Source: Flavobacterium sp. (GTDB lineage Bacteria > Bacteroidota > Bacteroidia > Flavobacteriales > Flavobacteriaceae). Taken from it: DNA of 64,000 bases. The DNA is taken from NCBI RefSeq assembly GCF_027484205.1, contig NZ_JAIXUB010000009.1:62001-126000 (forward strand), read 5' to 3'. The notes beneath the pieces are model-generated. The model did no database searches, was not told the DNA's origin, and saw only the letters and a program-made list of their open reading frames with translations. A program made the translations under genes and the position numbers. Below are positions 49,882-61,226 of this stretch, in pieces; the first letter of the stretch is position 1; each line of letters starts with the position of its first letter.

Positions 49882-50748
49882 ATGAAAAAATTAGTATTAA
49901 TAGCACTTGTTTTAATAGTAACTGTCTCGTTCTTTTCATGTTCAAAAGATGAAACAGAAGAACCAATGCTAATTGTTAAATTTCAATTTGACAAAAATCA
50001 AGTTCGATTAAATAATCTTGGACAACCGTCAACTGTTGCTGTGGGAAATGCTGCACAATCACCTGATTTTAATTCAATTTCCGCTCATTATTTAGAATTT
50101 GCACCTTCAGCTACAACTCAATTAGGTCAAGGCGAAGTTATTTATCACGCTCCAGAAACTACACTTGGTGGAAGCACCGCTATTGATTTTTCAAAAGCCA
50201 TTATATCTGAAGAAGGCGAAACATTCTTGAAAATACCTTTAAGTCAAATTCAATCAGGAAATTATGAATGGCTAAGAGTTTCATTAGCGTATCAGAATTA
50301 CGAAATAAAAGTTAGAAGTCAAGGTGTCGATTACACAGGAACACTTGCAAGTTTTGTAGGTTACAATACATATATTGGTGAACATTCTATTAAGAATACA
50401 ACTTTTCCAGTTAACGCAAATAAACTTCAAGGATATTGGGCTTTCGCTTTAAACGACCAACCTTATTCAACATCTGGACAAGCGCCAGCAGGAGCAACAA
50501 CGGTTCCAAATCCAATAGCTTCAACTTCACCAATTCCTGCCGGTTCATGTGTTGTAACAGGAAAATTTCCAACAAACTTAGTTATTACTGGAAATGAAAC
50601 CAGAGATATTATAATAACACTTTCACTTTCCATAAACAACAGTTTTGAGTGGCACGAAGTAATTCAAGATGGTAAATATGAACCATCTGAAGGAGAAAAT
50701 GTTGTTGATATGGGTTTAAGAGGATTGATTCCTACCTATGTAAAATAG
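49882..50748 (+). CDS. secreted lipoprotein, unknown function
   Basis: Lipobox-like VTVSFFSCSKDE; 288 aa beta-rich body; ATG at 49882. Confidence 0.75.
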   Translation: MKKLVLIALVLIVTVSFFSCSKDETEEPMLIVKFQFDKNQVRLNNLGQPSTVAVGNAAQSPDFNSISAHYLEFAPSATTQLGQGEVIYHAPETTLGGSTAIDFSKAIISEEGETFLKIPLSQIQSGNYEWLRVSLAYQNYEIKVRSQGVDYTGTLASFVGYNTYIGEHSIKNTTFPVNANKLQGYWAFALNDQPYSTSGQAPAGATTVPNPIASTSPIPAGSCVVTGKFPTNLVITGNETRDIIITLSLSINNSFEWHEVIQDGKYEPSEGENVVDMGLRGLIPTYVK

Positions 50749-50848
50749 TTTTGTTTAATCAAAACAACTAATTTTCATCTTTCTAACACTTTGAAAATCA
50801 ACAAGTGTTAAACTCACTTTAAATTCATTATAAATTACGACGAAAAGG

Positions 50849-50879
50849 TTGTAGTTAATATCAAATAGCTGTATTTTTG
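50849..50879 (+). promoter_or_regulatory. candidate promoter of sdh operon (TTG-N20-TATTTTTG)
   Basis: TTG 50849-50851, TATTTTTG 50872-50879, 31 nt before the sdhC ATG. Confidence 0.6.
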
Positions 50880-50910
50880 TTTGATTTTTTTAAATAAATT
50901 ATACAATCTT

Positions 50911-51762
50911 ATGGCAAAATCTGCATTCTTAAAGTCATCTATCGCAAAAAAATATTGGATGGCTCTTACGGGTTTATTTTTATGCTTGTTTTTGGCAGGA
51001 CATTTAGCTGGAAATCTACAATTGATTTTCAGTGACGCATTACACTTTAATCAATATGCGTTGTTTATGACTTCAAATCCAGCAGTTAAGTTATTATCTT
51101 ATGTAACTTACATTTCGATTCTTTTTCATGCTGTTGACGGAATTATGTTGACAATTCAAAACAAAAAAGCTAGACCAGTTGGTTATGCGAAAACAGATGG
51201 TTCTTCAAGTAGTTTAGCTTCTAGAAACATGGCTGTTTTAGGTACTTTGATTTTGGTTTTTATTGTGACACACATGGTTAACTTTTGGGCAGTAATGCAT
51301 TTTGATGAAAAAATGCCTTTACAAAAAATTACTGTTGAAGCTATGGGACAAAAGCAAGAATTATACTTAACCACAAATGGCGGATATCAACCAGTTGCTC
51401 AAACAGCAAATAGTTTAAGTGACGCAACAAAAATGGGATTGCCTACATACATTGAAAACAGAACAGAGTTCTTTAATACTCAAGCTAAAGTAAAAGTTGG
51501 TGAAGGTTATAAAGATTTACATAAAATTACGGTTGCATTTTTTAAAGATCCAAAATATGGTTTGATAGCTACAATTTTATATGTTTTAGCAATGGCAGTT
51601 TTATCTTTTCATTTGTTGCATGGTTTTCAAAGTGCATTTCAATCTTTAGGAATCAATAATAAGTTTACTCCGGCAATCAAAACTTTCGGGACAGCTTTTG
51701 CAATTATTGTTCCCTTACTTTTTGCTATAATTCCAGTTTACATTCACTTTTTCTTAAAATAA
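50911..51762 (+). CDS. sdhC: succinate dehydrogenase cytochrome b subunit
   Basis: [26 protein letters not shown]; five TM segments; upstream of sdhA and sdhB. Confidence 0.93.
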   Translation: MAKSAFLKSSIAKKYWMALTGLFLCLFLAGHLAGNLQLIFSDALHFNQYALFMTSNPAVKLLSYVTYISILFHAVDGIMLTIQNKKARPVGYAKTDGSSSSLASRNMAVLGTLILVFIVTHMVNFWAVMHFDEKMPLQKITVEAMGQKQELYLTTNGGYQPVAQTANSLSDATKMGLPTYIENRTEFFNTQAKVKVGEGYKDLHKITVAFFKDPKYGLIATILYVLAMAVLSFHLLHGFQSAFQSLGINNKFTPAIKTFGTAFAIIVPLLFAIIPVYIHFFLK

Positions 51763-51781
51763 TCAACATCAGATATATATT

Positions 51782-53791
51782 ATGAAGTTAGATTCTAAAA
51801 TACCAGAAGGTCACATTTCTCAAAAATGGACTGATTATAAAGACCATTTAAAATTAGTTGCTCCAAACAATAGACCAAAAATCGACATTATAGTTGTTGG
51901 AACAGGTTTAGCAGGTGCATCAGCAGCCGCTTCACTTGGTGAAATGGGTTATAATGTTAAAGCTTTTTGCTTTCAAGATTCTCCACGTCGTGCGCACTCA
52001 ATTGCCGCACAAGGTGGAATAAACGCCGCAAAAAATTATCAAAATGACGGAGATAGTATTTTTAGATTATTCTATGATACTATCAAAGGTGGTGATTATA
52101 GAGCGCGTGAAGCAAACGTTCACCGTTTAGCCGAAGTTTCAGGAAACATTATCGACCAATGTGTTGCTCAAGGTGTTCCTTTTGCACGTGACTATGGTGG
52201 ATTGTTAGATAACCGTTCTTTTGGTGGTACTCAAGTTCAAAGAACTTTTTATGCTGCAGGACAAACGGGACAACAATTACTATTAGGTGCATATTCAGCT
52301 TTATCAAGACAAATCGGATTAGGACGTGTAAAAATGTATAATCGTCACGAAATGTTAGATTTAGTAAAAGTTGATGGTAAAGCTCGCGGAATTATAGCAC
52401 GTAACTTGGTAACAGGTGAATTAGAAAGACATTCGGCTCACGCAGTTGTTATTGCTTCTGGAGGTTATGGAAATGTTTATTTCCTTTCTACAAATGCAAT
52501 GGGAAGTAATGTTACAGCTGGTTGGAAAATACACAAACAAGGTGCTTTATTTGCTAATCCATGTTTTGTTCAAATTCACCCAACATGTATTCCAGTTCAC
52601 GGTACTAATCAGGCGAAATTGACTTTAATGTCAGAGTCTTTACGTAATTCAGGTCGTATTTGGGTTCCTAAGAAAAAAGAAGATGCTGAAGCAATTCGAG
52701 CAGGTAAATTAAAACCTACACAATTAGCTGAAGAAGATAGAGACTATTTCCTTGAAAGAAGATATCCAGCTTTTGGTAATCTTGTACCACGTGACGTAGC
52801 TTCTAGAGCAGCAAAAGAAAGATGTGATGCAGGACACGGAATTGAAGCTAACGATACTAACGAAGGAGTTTACTTAGATTTCTCTACAGAAATTCAAAAT
52901 AAAGGTAAACAAGCGGCTTATGCTCAAGGAAATCATAATCCTAGCGCTGAAGAAGTTACTAAATTAGGTAAAGCTTGGTTGGAAGAGAAATATGGTAACT
53001 TGTTTACTATGTATCAAAAAATTACGGATGAAAATCCATATGAAACTCCAATGAAGATTTATCCAGCAGTTCACTACACAATGGGTGGCGTTTGGGTTGA
53101 TTATAATTTGCAATCTACAATTCCAGGTTGTTTCGTTGCAGGTGAGGCAAATTTCTCTGATCATGGAGCAAACAGACTTGGAGCTTCTGCTTTAATGCAA
53201 GGTTTAGCCGATGGATATTTTGTCCTTCCATATACAGTTTCTAACTATTTGGCAGATGAAATCAGAACTGGTAAAATTTCTACAGATTTACCAGAATTCG
53301 CAGAAGCTGAAAATAGAGTTAAAGATTCTATCGATAAATTCTTAAATAATAAAGGTTCTAAATCAGTGGATCATTTCCACAAACGTTTAGGATTAATTAT
53401 GTGGAATAAAGTTGGTATGGGTAGAAACGAAGCTGGCTTAAAAGAAGCGATAGCACAAATCAGTGCTTTAAAGGAAGAATTCTACAGAGATGTAAATGTT
53501 CCAGGAAAAGCTGATGAGTTGAATCCTCAGTTAGAAAAAGCATTGCGTGTTGCAGATTTTATTGATTTAGGTCAATTAATGGCTATGGATGCTTTGCAAA
53601 GAAATGAATCTTGTGGAGGACATTTCCGTGAAGAATATCAAGATGCTGAAGGTGAAACACTTCGTGATGATGAAAACTTCTCTTTTGTTGGTGCTTGGGA
53701 ATATAAAGGTGATGATATTACTAAAGAAGAGCTTCACAAAGAAGAATTGAAATATGAGTTTATTAAAATAGCCGCAAGAAATTACAAATAA
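51782..53791 (+). CDS. sdhA: succinate dehydrogenase/fumarate reductase flavoprotein subunit
   Basis: [48 protein letters not shown]; 669 aa. Confidence 0.97.
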   Translation: MKLDSKIPEGHISQKWTDYKDHLKLVAPNNRPKIDIIVVGTGLAGASAAASLGEMGYNVKAFCFQDSPRRAHSIAAQGGINAAKNYQNDGDSIFRLFYDTIKGGDYRAREANVHRLAEVSGNIIDQCVAQGVPFARDYGGLLDNRSFGGTQVQRTFYAAGQTGQQLLLGAYSALSRQIGLGRVKMYNRHEMLDLVKVDGKARGIIARNLVTGELERHSAHAVVIASGGYGNVYFLSTNAMGSNVTAGWKIHKQGALFANPCFVQIHPTCIPVHGTNQAKLTLMSESLRNSGRIWVPKKKEDAEAIRAGKLKPTQLAEEDRDYFLERRYPAFGNLVPRDVASRAAKERCDAGHGIEANDTNEGVYLDFSTEIQNKGKQAAYAQGNHNPSAEEVTKLGKAWLEEKYGNLFTMYQKITDENPYETPMKIYPAVHYTMGGVWVDYNLQSTIPGCFVAGEANFSDHGANRLGASALMQGLADGYFVLPYTVSNYLADEIRTGKISTDLPEFAEAENRVKDSIDKFLNNKGSKSVDHFHKRLGLIMWNKVGMGRNEAGLKEAIAQISALKEEFYRDVNVPGKADELNPQLEKALRVADFIDLGQLMAMDALQRNESCGGHFREEYQDAEGETLRDDENFSFVGAWEYKGDDITKEELHKEELKYEFIKIAARNYK

Positions 53792-53798
53792 TAGAGTT

Positions 53799-54560
53799 AT
53801 GAGCGCAGCAAAAAATATAAATATTACCCTAAAAATTTGGCGTCAGAAAAACTCCAAAGCTAAAGGGAATTTAGAAACATACAAATTGAATGATGTTTCT
53901 ACAGCAAGTTCGTTTTTGGAAATGTTAGACCAATTGAACGAGCAATTAATTAATGACAATATTGAGCCAATTGCATTCGATCATGATTGTCGTGAAGGAA
54001 TTTGCGGTATGTGTTCTTTGTATATCAATGGTCGTGCACATGGTCCAGATACTGGTATTACAACTTGTCAATTGCACATGAGAATGTTCAAAGATGGTGA
54101 TACAATTTATGTTGAACCATGGAGAAGTAGAGCATTTCCAGTAATTAAAGATTTAGTTGTTGATAGGAGTGCTTTCGATAGAATTCAACAAGCTGGTGGA
54201 TTCGTATCTGTAAATACTTCGGGAAATACTATCGATGCTAATTCAATTCCTGTTCCAAAAGATGATGCAGATAAAGCATTTATGGCTGCAGCATGCATTG
54301 GTTGTGGCGCTTGTGTTGCAACTTGTAAAAATGGTTCTGCAATGCTATTCGTAGGTGCAAAAGTGTCGCAATATGCTTTATTACCACAAGGTAAAGTAGA
54401 AGCTACAAATCGTGTGTTAAATATGGTTCGTCAAATGGATGAAGAAGGTTTCGGTAATTGTACCAATACTGGAGCATGTGAAGTAGAATGTCCAAAAGGA
54501 ATTTCTCTTGAGAACATTGCTCGCATGAACCGTGAGTTTTTAAAAGCATCGGTTAAGTAA
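53799..54560 (+). CDS. sdhB: succinate dehydrogenase/fumarate reductase iron-sulfur subunit
   Basis: [62 protein letters not shown]. Confidence 0.97.
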   Translation: MSAAKNINITLKIWRQKNSKAKGNLETYKLNDVSTASSFLEMLDQLNEQLINDNIEPIAFDHDCREGICGMCSLYINGRAHGPDTGITTCQLHMRMFKDGDTIYVEPWRSRAFPVIKDLVVDRSAFDRIQQAGGFVSVNTSGNTIDANSIPVPKDDADKAFMAAACIGCGACVATCKNGSAMLFVGAKVSQYALLPQGKVEATNRVLNMVRQMDEEGFGNCTNTGACEVECPKGISLENIARMNREFLKASVK

Positions 54561-54583
54561 TTCATTACTTTTTAAAATAATCT

Positions 54584-54618
54584 AAAACGCATTCATTAAT
54601 TTGGATGCGTTTTTTTTT
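54584..54618 (+). terminator. Rho-independent terminator of sdh operon
   Basis: AAAACGCATTC-ATTAATTT-GGATGCGTTTTTTTTT. Confidence 0.8.
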
Positions 54619-54621
54619 GGT

Positions 54622-55251
54622 TTAAACCAATCCTTTTTCAAATGCAACTCTAACTAATCCTGCAGAGTTTTTCACGCCCAATTTTTGCATTAAATTACTT
54701 CGATGCGATTCAACTGTTTTATTACTCAGAAAAAGTTCATTAGCAATTTCATCTGTAGTGTACTCTTTAATTATTAAGGCTAAAATTTCTTTTTCTCTAC
54801 TAGTTAATTTGGGCACAAAATAATTAGAATTGAAAATCCCTATAGAGTCGTTTAATAGAATATCATTAATATTTTTAGGCAAGTATCGATTTCCCTTATT
54901 AACCTCTTTTATAGCTTCGGTAAGTTCGGTTTTACTAGTGTTTTTGAGTAAATAACCCATAGCACCATTTTTTAAAATTTGCTTTATGAAAATACTGTCT
55001 TCAAAATTGGTTAACGCAATAATTTTTAAATCTTTTCGTGTTTCTAAAAGTTCTTTACAGGCAACAATCCCATTTCCATCAGGTAAATTTATATCCAAAA
55101 GTAAAACTTCAATAGAATCATTTAAGTTTTCGAAAGTATCTTTTAAATTTTCAAAGGATTGTAATACTTCAATTTGTTTGTCAGATTTTAGCATGTTTTT
55201 AATGCCTTCAATCACTATTGTATGGTCGTCTGTAATGGCAATTTTAATCAT
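54622..55251 (-). CDS. LuxR/NarL-type response regulator
   Basis: REC domain (DDHTIVIEGIKNML, LLLDINLPDGNG) and LTSREKEILALIIKEYTTDEIANELFLSNKTVESHRSNLMQKLGVKN. Confidence 0.94.
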   Translation of the reverse strand: MIKIAITDDHTIVIEGIKNMLKSDKQIEVLQSFENLKDTFENLNDSIEVLLLDINLPDGNGIVACKELLETRKDLKIIALTNFEDSIFIKQILKNGAMGYLLKNTSKTELTEAIKEVNKGNRYLPKNINDILLNDSIGIFNSNYFVPKLTSREKEILALIIKEYTTDEIANELFLSNKTVESHRSNLMQKLGVKNSAGLVRVAFEKGLV

Positions 55252-56612
55252 TTTGTTTTATTTAAATCAATAGAAATAGTATACGATGTTCCTGATGATG
55301 AACTATCAACATCTAGTTGTGCGTTAAGAAAATCAATACGGGTTTGTATATTTTTATGACCTATTCCTTTAGAAATTGTATTTTCATTAAAACCTATTCC
55401 ATTATCTTCTACCGTTATAAAAAGTTCATCATCTCTATAATTGAATTGTATTATTGCTTCTGTTGCTTTAGCATGTTTTAAAATATTTACAACTAATTCC
55501 TGAACAATACGATAAATTACCGTTTCTGTTTTCTTTGAAAGTGCTATATAATTTCCAAAGAATTGAAAATCTATCTTAAAATCATCGGTCGAATTCATCT
55601 TAAAGCAATACTCTTTAACGGTTTCAATTAATCCATAATCTAAGATAGACGAAGGCATCAAATTGTGTGAAATACTTCTAACTTGTGCACAAGATTCATC
55701 AACCATATTGATTACTTTGATTATATCTTCTCTTGCAATATTACTTAAACCTGAATCTTCAAGAGTTGATAATCTATATTTAATTGCAGATAAATCACCA
55801 TTTAAACCATCGTGAAGTTCTTGAGCAATTCTTTGTCTTTCTTTTTCTTCACCATCGATTAAGGCTTCAAGTTTTGAAATTTCTTGGTTTTGTTTTTCAA
55901 ATGCTATGGCTGCTTTAGATTTTTGATTTTCTTCATTTACAAGCTTAATTTTGTATGCTAAACCAAGAACAAAACAGAAATTCTCTATTAAAATACCCGT
56001 TAAAAAATATTTAATAATGTTTCCATTGTTTTTTGTATACACACTTAAATAGAAACCAATAAGTGCAAAAATGATGTAAAAGCATAAACCTGTTAAATAA
56101 AAATATTTGTGTTTTCCCGAGTGTTTTAATGTTTTTGGAAGTAAATAGAAAAATAAAATTAGCACTATGGGTAAATACAAAAATTGAAAAGATTCGAAAA
56201 ATAGTTCAAATTTATTATTTCGAAATGTGATGAAAAAAAGTACCGAAAAAAACACAAGTATAATTGTCAAAAATTTTATAATTCGGTCAGTAATAGTTTT
56301 TATAAATTTATTAAGATCAAGAAAATAGATTGAAAAAATAAAATAGAAATTATAAAAAACAACCTGAATATACCAATTATTAAACTTTGCGAAACTAACT
56401 GCATCTTCCTTTGCAAAGAATTGACTTAAAATAGTGTCAACAAAATAGTAATAAATCCATTCTTTTTTGGTTAAAACATAAAGGATAAGAGTGAAATTAT
56501 AAAACGCATAATATTTAAAACTTTTGTCTTTTGTATATAGATGCAATGAAATACTTAACACTAAAAAGAGCATCAAATATGAAATAACAGCATGCCATAT
56601 AAATTCAATCAT
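55248..56612 (-). CDS. membrane sensor histidine kinase (HisKA_3/HATPase_c)
   Basis: Seven TM-like segments, then ERQRIAQELHDGLNGDLSAIKYRLSTLE and VEDNGIGFNENTISKGIGHKNIQTRIDFL; 4-nt overlap with the regulator. Confidence 0.93.
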   Translation of the reverse strand: MIEFIWHAVISYLMLFLVLSISLHLYTKDKSFKYYAFYNFTLILYVLTKKEWIYYYFVDTILSQFFAKEDAVSFAKFNNWYIQVVFYNFYFIFSIYFLDLNKFIKTITDRIIKFLTIILVFFSVLFFITFRNNKFELFFESFQFLYLPIVLILFFYLLPKTLKHSGKHKYFYLTGLCFYIIFALIGFYLSVYTKNNGNIIKYFLTGILIENFCFVLGLAYKIKLVNEENQKSKAAIAFEKQNQEISKLEALIDGEEKERQRIAQELHDGLNGDLSAIKYRLSTLEDSGLSNIAREDIIKVINMVDESCAQVRSISHNLMPSSILDYGLIETVKEYCFKMNSTDDFKIDFQFFGNYIALSKKTETVIYRIVQELVVNILKHAKATEAIIQFNYRDDELFITVEDNGIGFNENTISKGIGHKNIQTRIDFLNAQLDVDSSSSGTSYTISIDLNKTK

Positions 56613-56678
56613 TTAGGAAATATTTTTTCCGCTTCCAAAATAAATTGAAAGCGGAATTTTTAATAAAAGTAAAAATTA

Positions 56679-57275
56679 TTATTTTGTTTGAATAAAATTA
56701 AATGATAAATCTCCAGCATAATAATTTGTTTGTGAACTTGTAGGTAACGTTTGTGATGTTCCAGAAATAAATTTATATGATTTTAATTCAATATTACCCG
56801 AAATAATTGGATAAGTTACTATTGAACCATCATTTTTCTTTCTATCATACCAATCGTTTGTGTTCATGGTGATGGCATATTCTTTATCTTTTTCTAAAGG
56901 AATGTCATTAATATCAAATGTAAAGTCGGTATTTATTGTAGCTACATTTACAATTTCTGTTCTAATCACTGTCGATGTTTCTATATCCCAAAGGGTAACT
57001 TTTAGACTACTATTTACATCCGGCAATTTTACTTTTAATGAAGTGATTTTTCCCTTTACTTTTGGCGAAAAGAACAAACCAAATTCAAAACTTCCTGAAT
57101 TTACAAATAGGTTTGTTTTTTGGTCAAAACCAGTTTGCGATAAATAACTTGCTAAAAAATTTTCTTCTTGAAATTTTGGACCATCATCGTCTTTACTACA
57201 AGAAGCCATTAAAAAAATTACTACTAAAAGTTTTACTGAATTTTTAATCATCATTTTTGATTGTTTTGTTTTCAT
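56679..57275 (-). CDS. lipoprotein with DUF4082-like domain
   Basis: LVVIFLMASCSKDD lipobox; FEFGLFFSPKVKGKITSLKVKLPDVNSSLKVTLWDIETSTVIRTE. Confidence 0.65.
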   Translation of the reverse strand: MKTKQSKMMIKNSVKLLVVIFLMASCSKDDDGPKFQEENFLASYLSQTGFDQKTNLFVNSGSFEFGLFFSPKVKGKITSLKVKLPDVNSSLKVTLWDIETSTVIRTEIVNVATINTDFTFDINDIPLEKDKEYAITMNTNDWYDRKKNDGSIVTYPIISGNIELKSYKFISGTSQTLPTSSQTNYYAGDLSFNFIQTK

Positions 57276-57283
57276 AAGATTTA

Positions 57284-58132
57284 TTAATTTACACGTTCAT
57301 ATATTTTTGTGCTTCCTCCTTTTAAAAGAAATCTGTTTTCATCAGCTAAAAAAGGAATACTTACTTCTTCATTAGTATTTAGATCATAAAAAACTACATT
57401 TTTACCTTCAGTATACCAACCTTCTTTAGTGACATTGCCATTTCCTCCGCTTTCATAAGTAACATCACTAGTTCCACCTGCACTACTTCCTGTCCATGAT
57501 AAACATTCGCCATTTGGTTTAAATTGGATAAAATAATCTGTTGCAAGTGAACCGTAGTTATCGCCATAACCACTACTCAAAACCTCTGTATATCGCCAAG
57601 TTCCAATTAATCTTCTATCTTTCTCTCTCGAATTTAATTGAGCACTAGATTTAGAATTGTACACTTCTGCATCTTGAGTTGTCGTTAGATTAGAGTTTCC
57701 ATTATCGATGGTTATTCCTTGTTTTTTAAGTAATAAATCAACAACTCTATTATCTAATTCAGGAAATGTAATTGAAAAAGTAAGATCATTGTCATTTAAT
57801 ATTGCTTCAAAATCATAATAAATGTTTTTACTTTTATCTTTTAGTTTTCCCTTCATTGTGTTTCTAGTACTTATTGCAATGAGTTCATTTTTAACACCAT
57901 CCATATAAAAAAATCCTTTTACTACATTTTGATTTTCTGTTAATTCTGCCGAAATAGAAGCATTTTCGTATGACGCAATATAGTTACCAGTAAAAATTGA
58001 TGCCACTGTTGAAGTTTTTTTTGGATTGCCCTTTGGTTTAACTTTTTGATTTTGAGAATTCGATTGATTACAAGCGGTCAAAAACAATAGTAAAAAGCAC
58101 AATGAAACGGTTTTAATTTTTGATATACACAT
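57284..58132 (-). CDS. hypothetical lipoprotein
   Basis: MCISKIKTVSLCFLLLFLTACNQSNSQ signal/lipobox; C-terminal RRLIGTWRYTEVLSSGYGDNYGS...FIQFKPNGECLSWTG. Confidence 0.7.
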   Translation of the reverse strand: MCISKIKTVSLCFLLLFLTACNQSNSQNQKVKPKGNPKKTSTVASIFTGNYIASYENASISAELTENQNVVKGFFYMDGVKNELIAISTRNTMKGKLKDKSKNIYYDFEAILNDNDLTFSITFPELDNRVVDLLLKKQGITIDNGNSNLTTTQDAEVYNSKSSAQLNSREKDRRLIGTWRYTEVLSSGYGDNYGSLATDYFIQFKPNGECLSWTGSSAGGTSDVTYESGGNGNVTKEGWYTEGKNVVFYDLNTNEEVSIPFLADENRFLLKGGSTKIYERVN

Positions 58133-58291
58133 AATTTTTTTGTTAATGTTTGACTTGTGCAAGTTACTTAGGGTTAAAAAAATAAAATTAAGGGTAAATG
58201 CTGTTTGTTATAATTAGTGGTTTTCCCTGATGTTGTTATCCTAACAAAATGTGTTTTTTTATTTATCTTTGAAAAACAAACAAACTACACA

Positions 58292-61168
58292 ATGAAAAAA
58301 ACTTTTTCACTTTTAATTTTATTTAATACACTATTTTCTCTCGGACAGAATTATCACAAATACGTCAACCCAATGATTGGAACTGGTGGACATGGACATA
58401 CTTATCCTGGAGCGACAGTTCCTTTTGGTATGGTGCAACTTTCGCCTGATACTAGAATTGATGGAAGTTGGGATGGATGTTCTGGTTATCACTATGATGA
58501 TTCAGTAATTTATGGATTTTCTCATACACATTTAAACGGAACAGGTTGCACGGATTATGGCGATATTATGTTAATGCCAACAATGGGCGAACCAAATTTT
58601 GACCCAAAAGAATATGGTTCTAAATTCACTCATTCAAACGAAAAAGCAACTTCAGGATTTTATTCAGTTAAGTTAGACAAACATAATATAGACGTCAATT
58701 TAACCACTTCAACTCGTGTGGGATTTCATCAATATGTCTTTAATAATAAAGGTCAAGCCAATATAATTATAGATTTAAACCATAGAGATAAATTGCTATA
58801 TGGCGATATAAAAATTATTGACAATAAAACCATCGAAGTTCTAAGAAGAAGTGAAGCTTGGGCAAAAGATCAATACGTTTACGCTCGTATTGAGTTTGAT
58901 AAACCGATGCAAGTTTCTAAGGCAGAAGCTAACCAAGAAAACAGGAAAGACTTTTACTCAGGAACGATTCTAAAAATTGCTTTTTCCACACAAGTTAAAA
59001 AAGGAGAAAAAATTTCAGTTAAAGTATCGCTTTCGCCAACAAGTTATGATGGAGCAAAGTTAAATAGTTCTGAAATTAAAGATTGGGATTTCAATAAAGT
59101 TATAAATGAATCTGAAGAACTTTGGGACAAGCAATTATCTAAAATTGAAATAAAAGAAACAGACGAAGAGAAGTTAGCTATTTTCTACACGGCTTTATAT
59201 CATACGATGGTTCAACCCAATATTGCGCAAGATATTGATGGAAAATACCGCGGTAGAGATAATAAAGTTCATCAAGCAGAAGGATTTGATTATTATTCGG
59301 TATTCTCGCTTTGGGATACTTTTCGAGCAGCACATCCATTATATACTTTAATCGAAAAGAAACGCACCGCCGATTTCATAAATACGTTTCTAAAACAATA
59401 CGAGCAAGGCGGACGATTGCCAGTTTGGGAATTGGCATCTAATGAAACCGATTGTATGATTGGTTATCATTCGGTTTCGGTTATGGCAGATGCCATGGTA
59501 AAAGGAATAACAGGTTTTGACTACGAAAAAGCATTTGCAGCAGCAAAACATTCGGCGATGTTAGATCATTTAGGATTGGATGCTTATAAAAGACAAGGTT
59601 TTATTTCGATGGATGACGAACACGAAAGCGTTTCTAAAACTTTAGAATATGCTTACGACGATTGGTGCATTGCTCAAATGGCTCAGATTTTAAATAAGAA
59701 AGAAGATTACGAATATTTCATGAAGCGTTCTCAAAGTTGGAAGAATGTTTTCGATTGGGAAACAGGTTTTATGCGACCAAAGAAAAATGGAGGTTGGGAC
59801 AAACCCTTCGACCCAAGAGAAATCAATAATAATTTTACCGAAGGTAATTCATGGCAATATTCGTTTTTTGTACCACAAGATATTCCAGGAATGATAGAAG
59901 CGTATGGCGGAAAAGATAAATTTGAAGCCAAACTCGACGAAATGTTCAATAGTGAGAGTAAAACTACAGGAAGAGAACAAGTAGATGTTACCGGATTAAT
60001 TGGGCAATATGCACACGGAAACGAACCAAGTCATCACATGGCGTATTTGTACAACTACATTGGAAAACCAGAAAAAACCACCGAAAAAGTACATTATATT
60101 TTAAATAATTTTTATAAAAATGCACCAGATGGATTAATAGGAAACGAAGATTGTGGACAAATGAGCGCTTGGTATGTTCTGAGTTCGATGGGAATTTATG
60201 CGGTTACGCCAGGTACAGAAAAATGGGAAAGTATAGAACCATTGTTTAATGAAATTAAGATTAAAAACGAAAATGGTAGTTTTCTTGTAGATTATAAAAA
60301 AGATAAAGTAAATGGAGTATCCAATAGAATTTTTTTACTTGCTGATAAATTAAGAGAACAATTGATTCAAAGTAGAAGTTCAACCTATGCTCAATTTGAC
60401 TATTCACAAACTATTTATAATAGAGAAGATAAAAATGATATTATTCCTGTTCCTGTAATTCAAGCAGAAAGTAAATCGTTTAAAGACAAAATGACGATTG
60501 AAATAGCACAATTGAATAAAAACTGTATTATTTATTATGTTGTTGATGAAAAGGATAGTAGAGATGATTTGACGTTTCTACCTTATGTAAAACCTTTTAT
60601 TATCAACAAAACTTCATTAGTTTCAGCATATTGTTTGTGTAATGATAAGAGGAAAAGCGACACTATTTCCGCAACCTTCTTCAAAAAACCAAATAATTAC
60701 ACCATCGACATAAAATCTACTTACAATCCGCAATATCATGCTGGAGGAAAGGAAGGTTTATTGGATGGAATTAATGGTTCCACCAATTGGAGAAAAGGAG
60801 ATTGGCAAGGATATCAAACTCAAGATTTTGAAGCCATTGTTGATTTGCAAAATGTAAAAGAAGTTTCTAGCTTCAGTTCAACTTTTCTACAAGACCAACG
60901 TTCATGGATTTTAATGCCAACCAAAGTAGAATATTATAGTTCATCTGACAATATCAATTTTACATTGATTACTTCTGTAGCAAATGATGTTGATCCAAGA
61001 AAAGATGAAAACACAATTAAAGATTTTAGTTTTAAAGCATCAAAATCAATCAATGCTCGATACATAAAAGTAAAAGCTTACAATTATGGAAAACTTCCAG
61101 AATGGCATTTAGGTTTTCCATATAATGGTGATGCATTTATTTTTATAGATGAGATAACAATTAAATAA
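58292..61168 (+). CDS. GH92 family glycosyl hydrolase (alpha-mannosidase-like)
   Basis: KYVNPMIGTGGHGHTYPGATVPFGMVQLSPDT, GFSHTHLNGTGC, GNEDCGQMSAWYVLSSMGIYAVTPG; C-terminal F5/8-type-C-like region. Confidence 0.95.
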   Translation: MKKTFSLLILFNTLFSLGQNYHKYVNPMIGTGGHGHTYPGATVPFGMVQLSPDTRIDGSWDGCSGYHYDDSVIYGFSHTHLNGTGCTDYGDIMLMPTMGEPNFDPKEYGSKFTHSNEKATSGFYSVKLDKHNIDVNLTTSTRVGFHQYVFNNKGQANIIIDLNHRDKLLYGDIKIIDNKTIEVLRRSEAWAKDQYVYARIEFDKPMQVSKAEANQENRKDFYSGTILKIAFSTQVKKGEKISVKVSLSPTSYDGAKLNSSEIKDWDFNKVINESEELWDKQLSKIEIKETDEEKLAIFYTALYHTMVQPNIAQDIDGKYRGRDNKVHQAEGFDYYSVFSLWDTFRAAHPLYTLIEKKRTADFINTFLKQYEQGGRLPVWELASNETDCMIGYHSVSVMADAMVKGITGFDYEKAFAAAKHSAMLDHLGLDAYKRQGFISMDDEHESVSKTLEYAYDDWCIAQMAQILNKKEDYEYFMKRSQSWKNVFDWETGFMRPKKNGGWDKPFDPREINNNFTEGNSWQYSFFVPQDIPGMIEAYGGKDKFEAKLDEMFNSESKTTGREQVDVTGLIGQYAHGNEPSHHMAYLYNYIGKPEKTTEKVHYILNNFYKNAPDGLIGNEDCGQMSAWYVLSSMGIYAVTPGTEKWESIEPLFNEIKIKNENGSFLVDYKKDKVNGVSNRIFLLADKLREQLIQSRSSTYAQFDYSQTIYNREDKNDIIPVPVIQAESKSFKDKMTIEIAQLNKNCIIYYVVDEKDSRDDLTFLPYVKPFIINKTSLVSAYCLCNDKRKSDTISATFFKKPNNYTIDIKSTYNPQYHAGGKEGLLDGINGSTNWRKGDWQGYQTQDFEAIVDLQNVKEVSSFSSTFLQDQRSWILMPTKVEYYSSSDNINFTLITSVANDVDPRKDENTIKDFSFKASKSINARYIKVKAYNYGKLPEWHLGFPYNGDAFIFIDEITIK

Positions 61169-61226
61169 ATTCGCGAGAATCTGTGTTTTCACAAAGTGAA
61201 TCCGTTTCATTAGCGTTCCAATAACC

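Noticed and set aside
49755-49952. 65-aa plus-strand ORF between the ChaN-like gene and the lipoprotein gene
   Set aside because: Runs through a palindromic repeat and overlaps the start of the convincing lipoprotein ORF in another frame.
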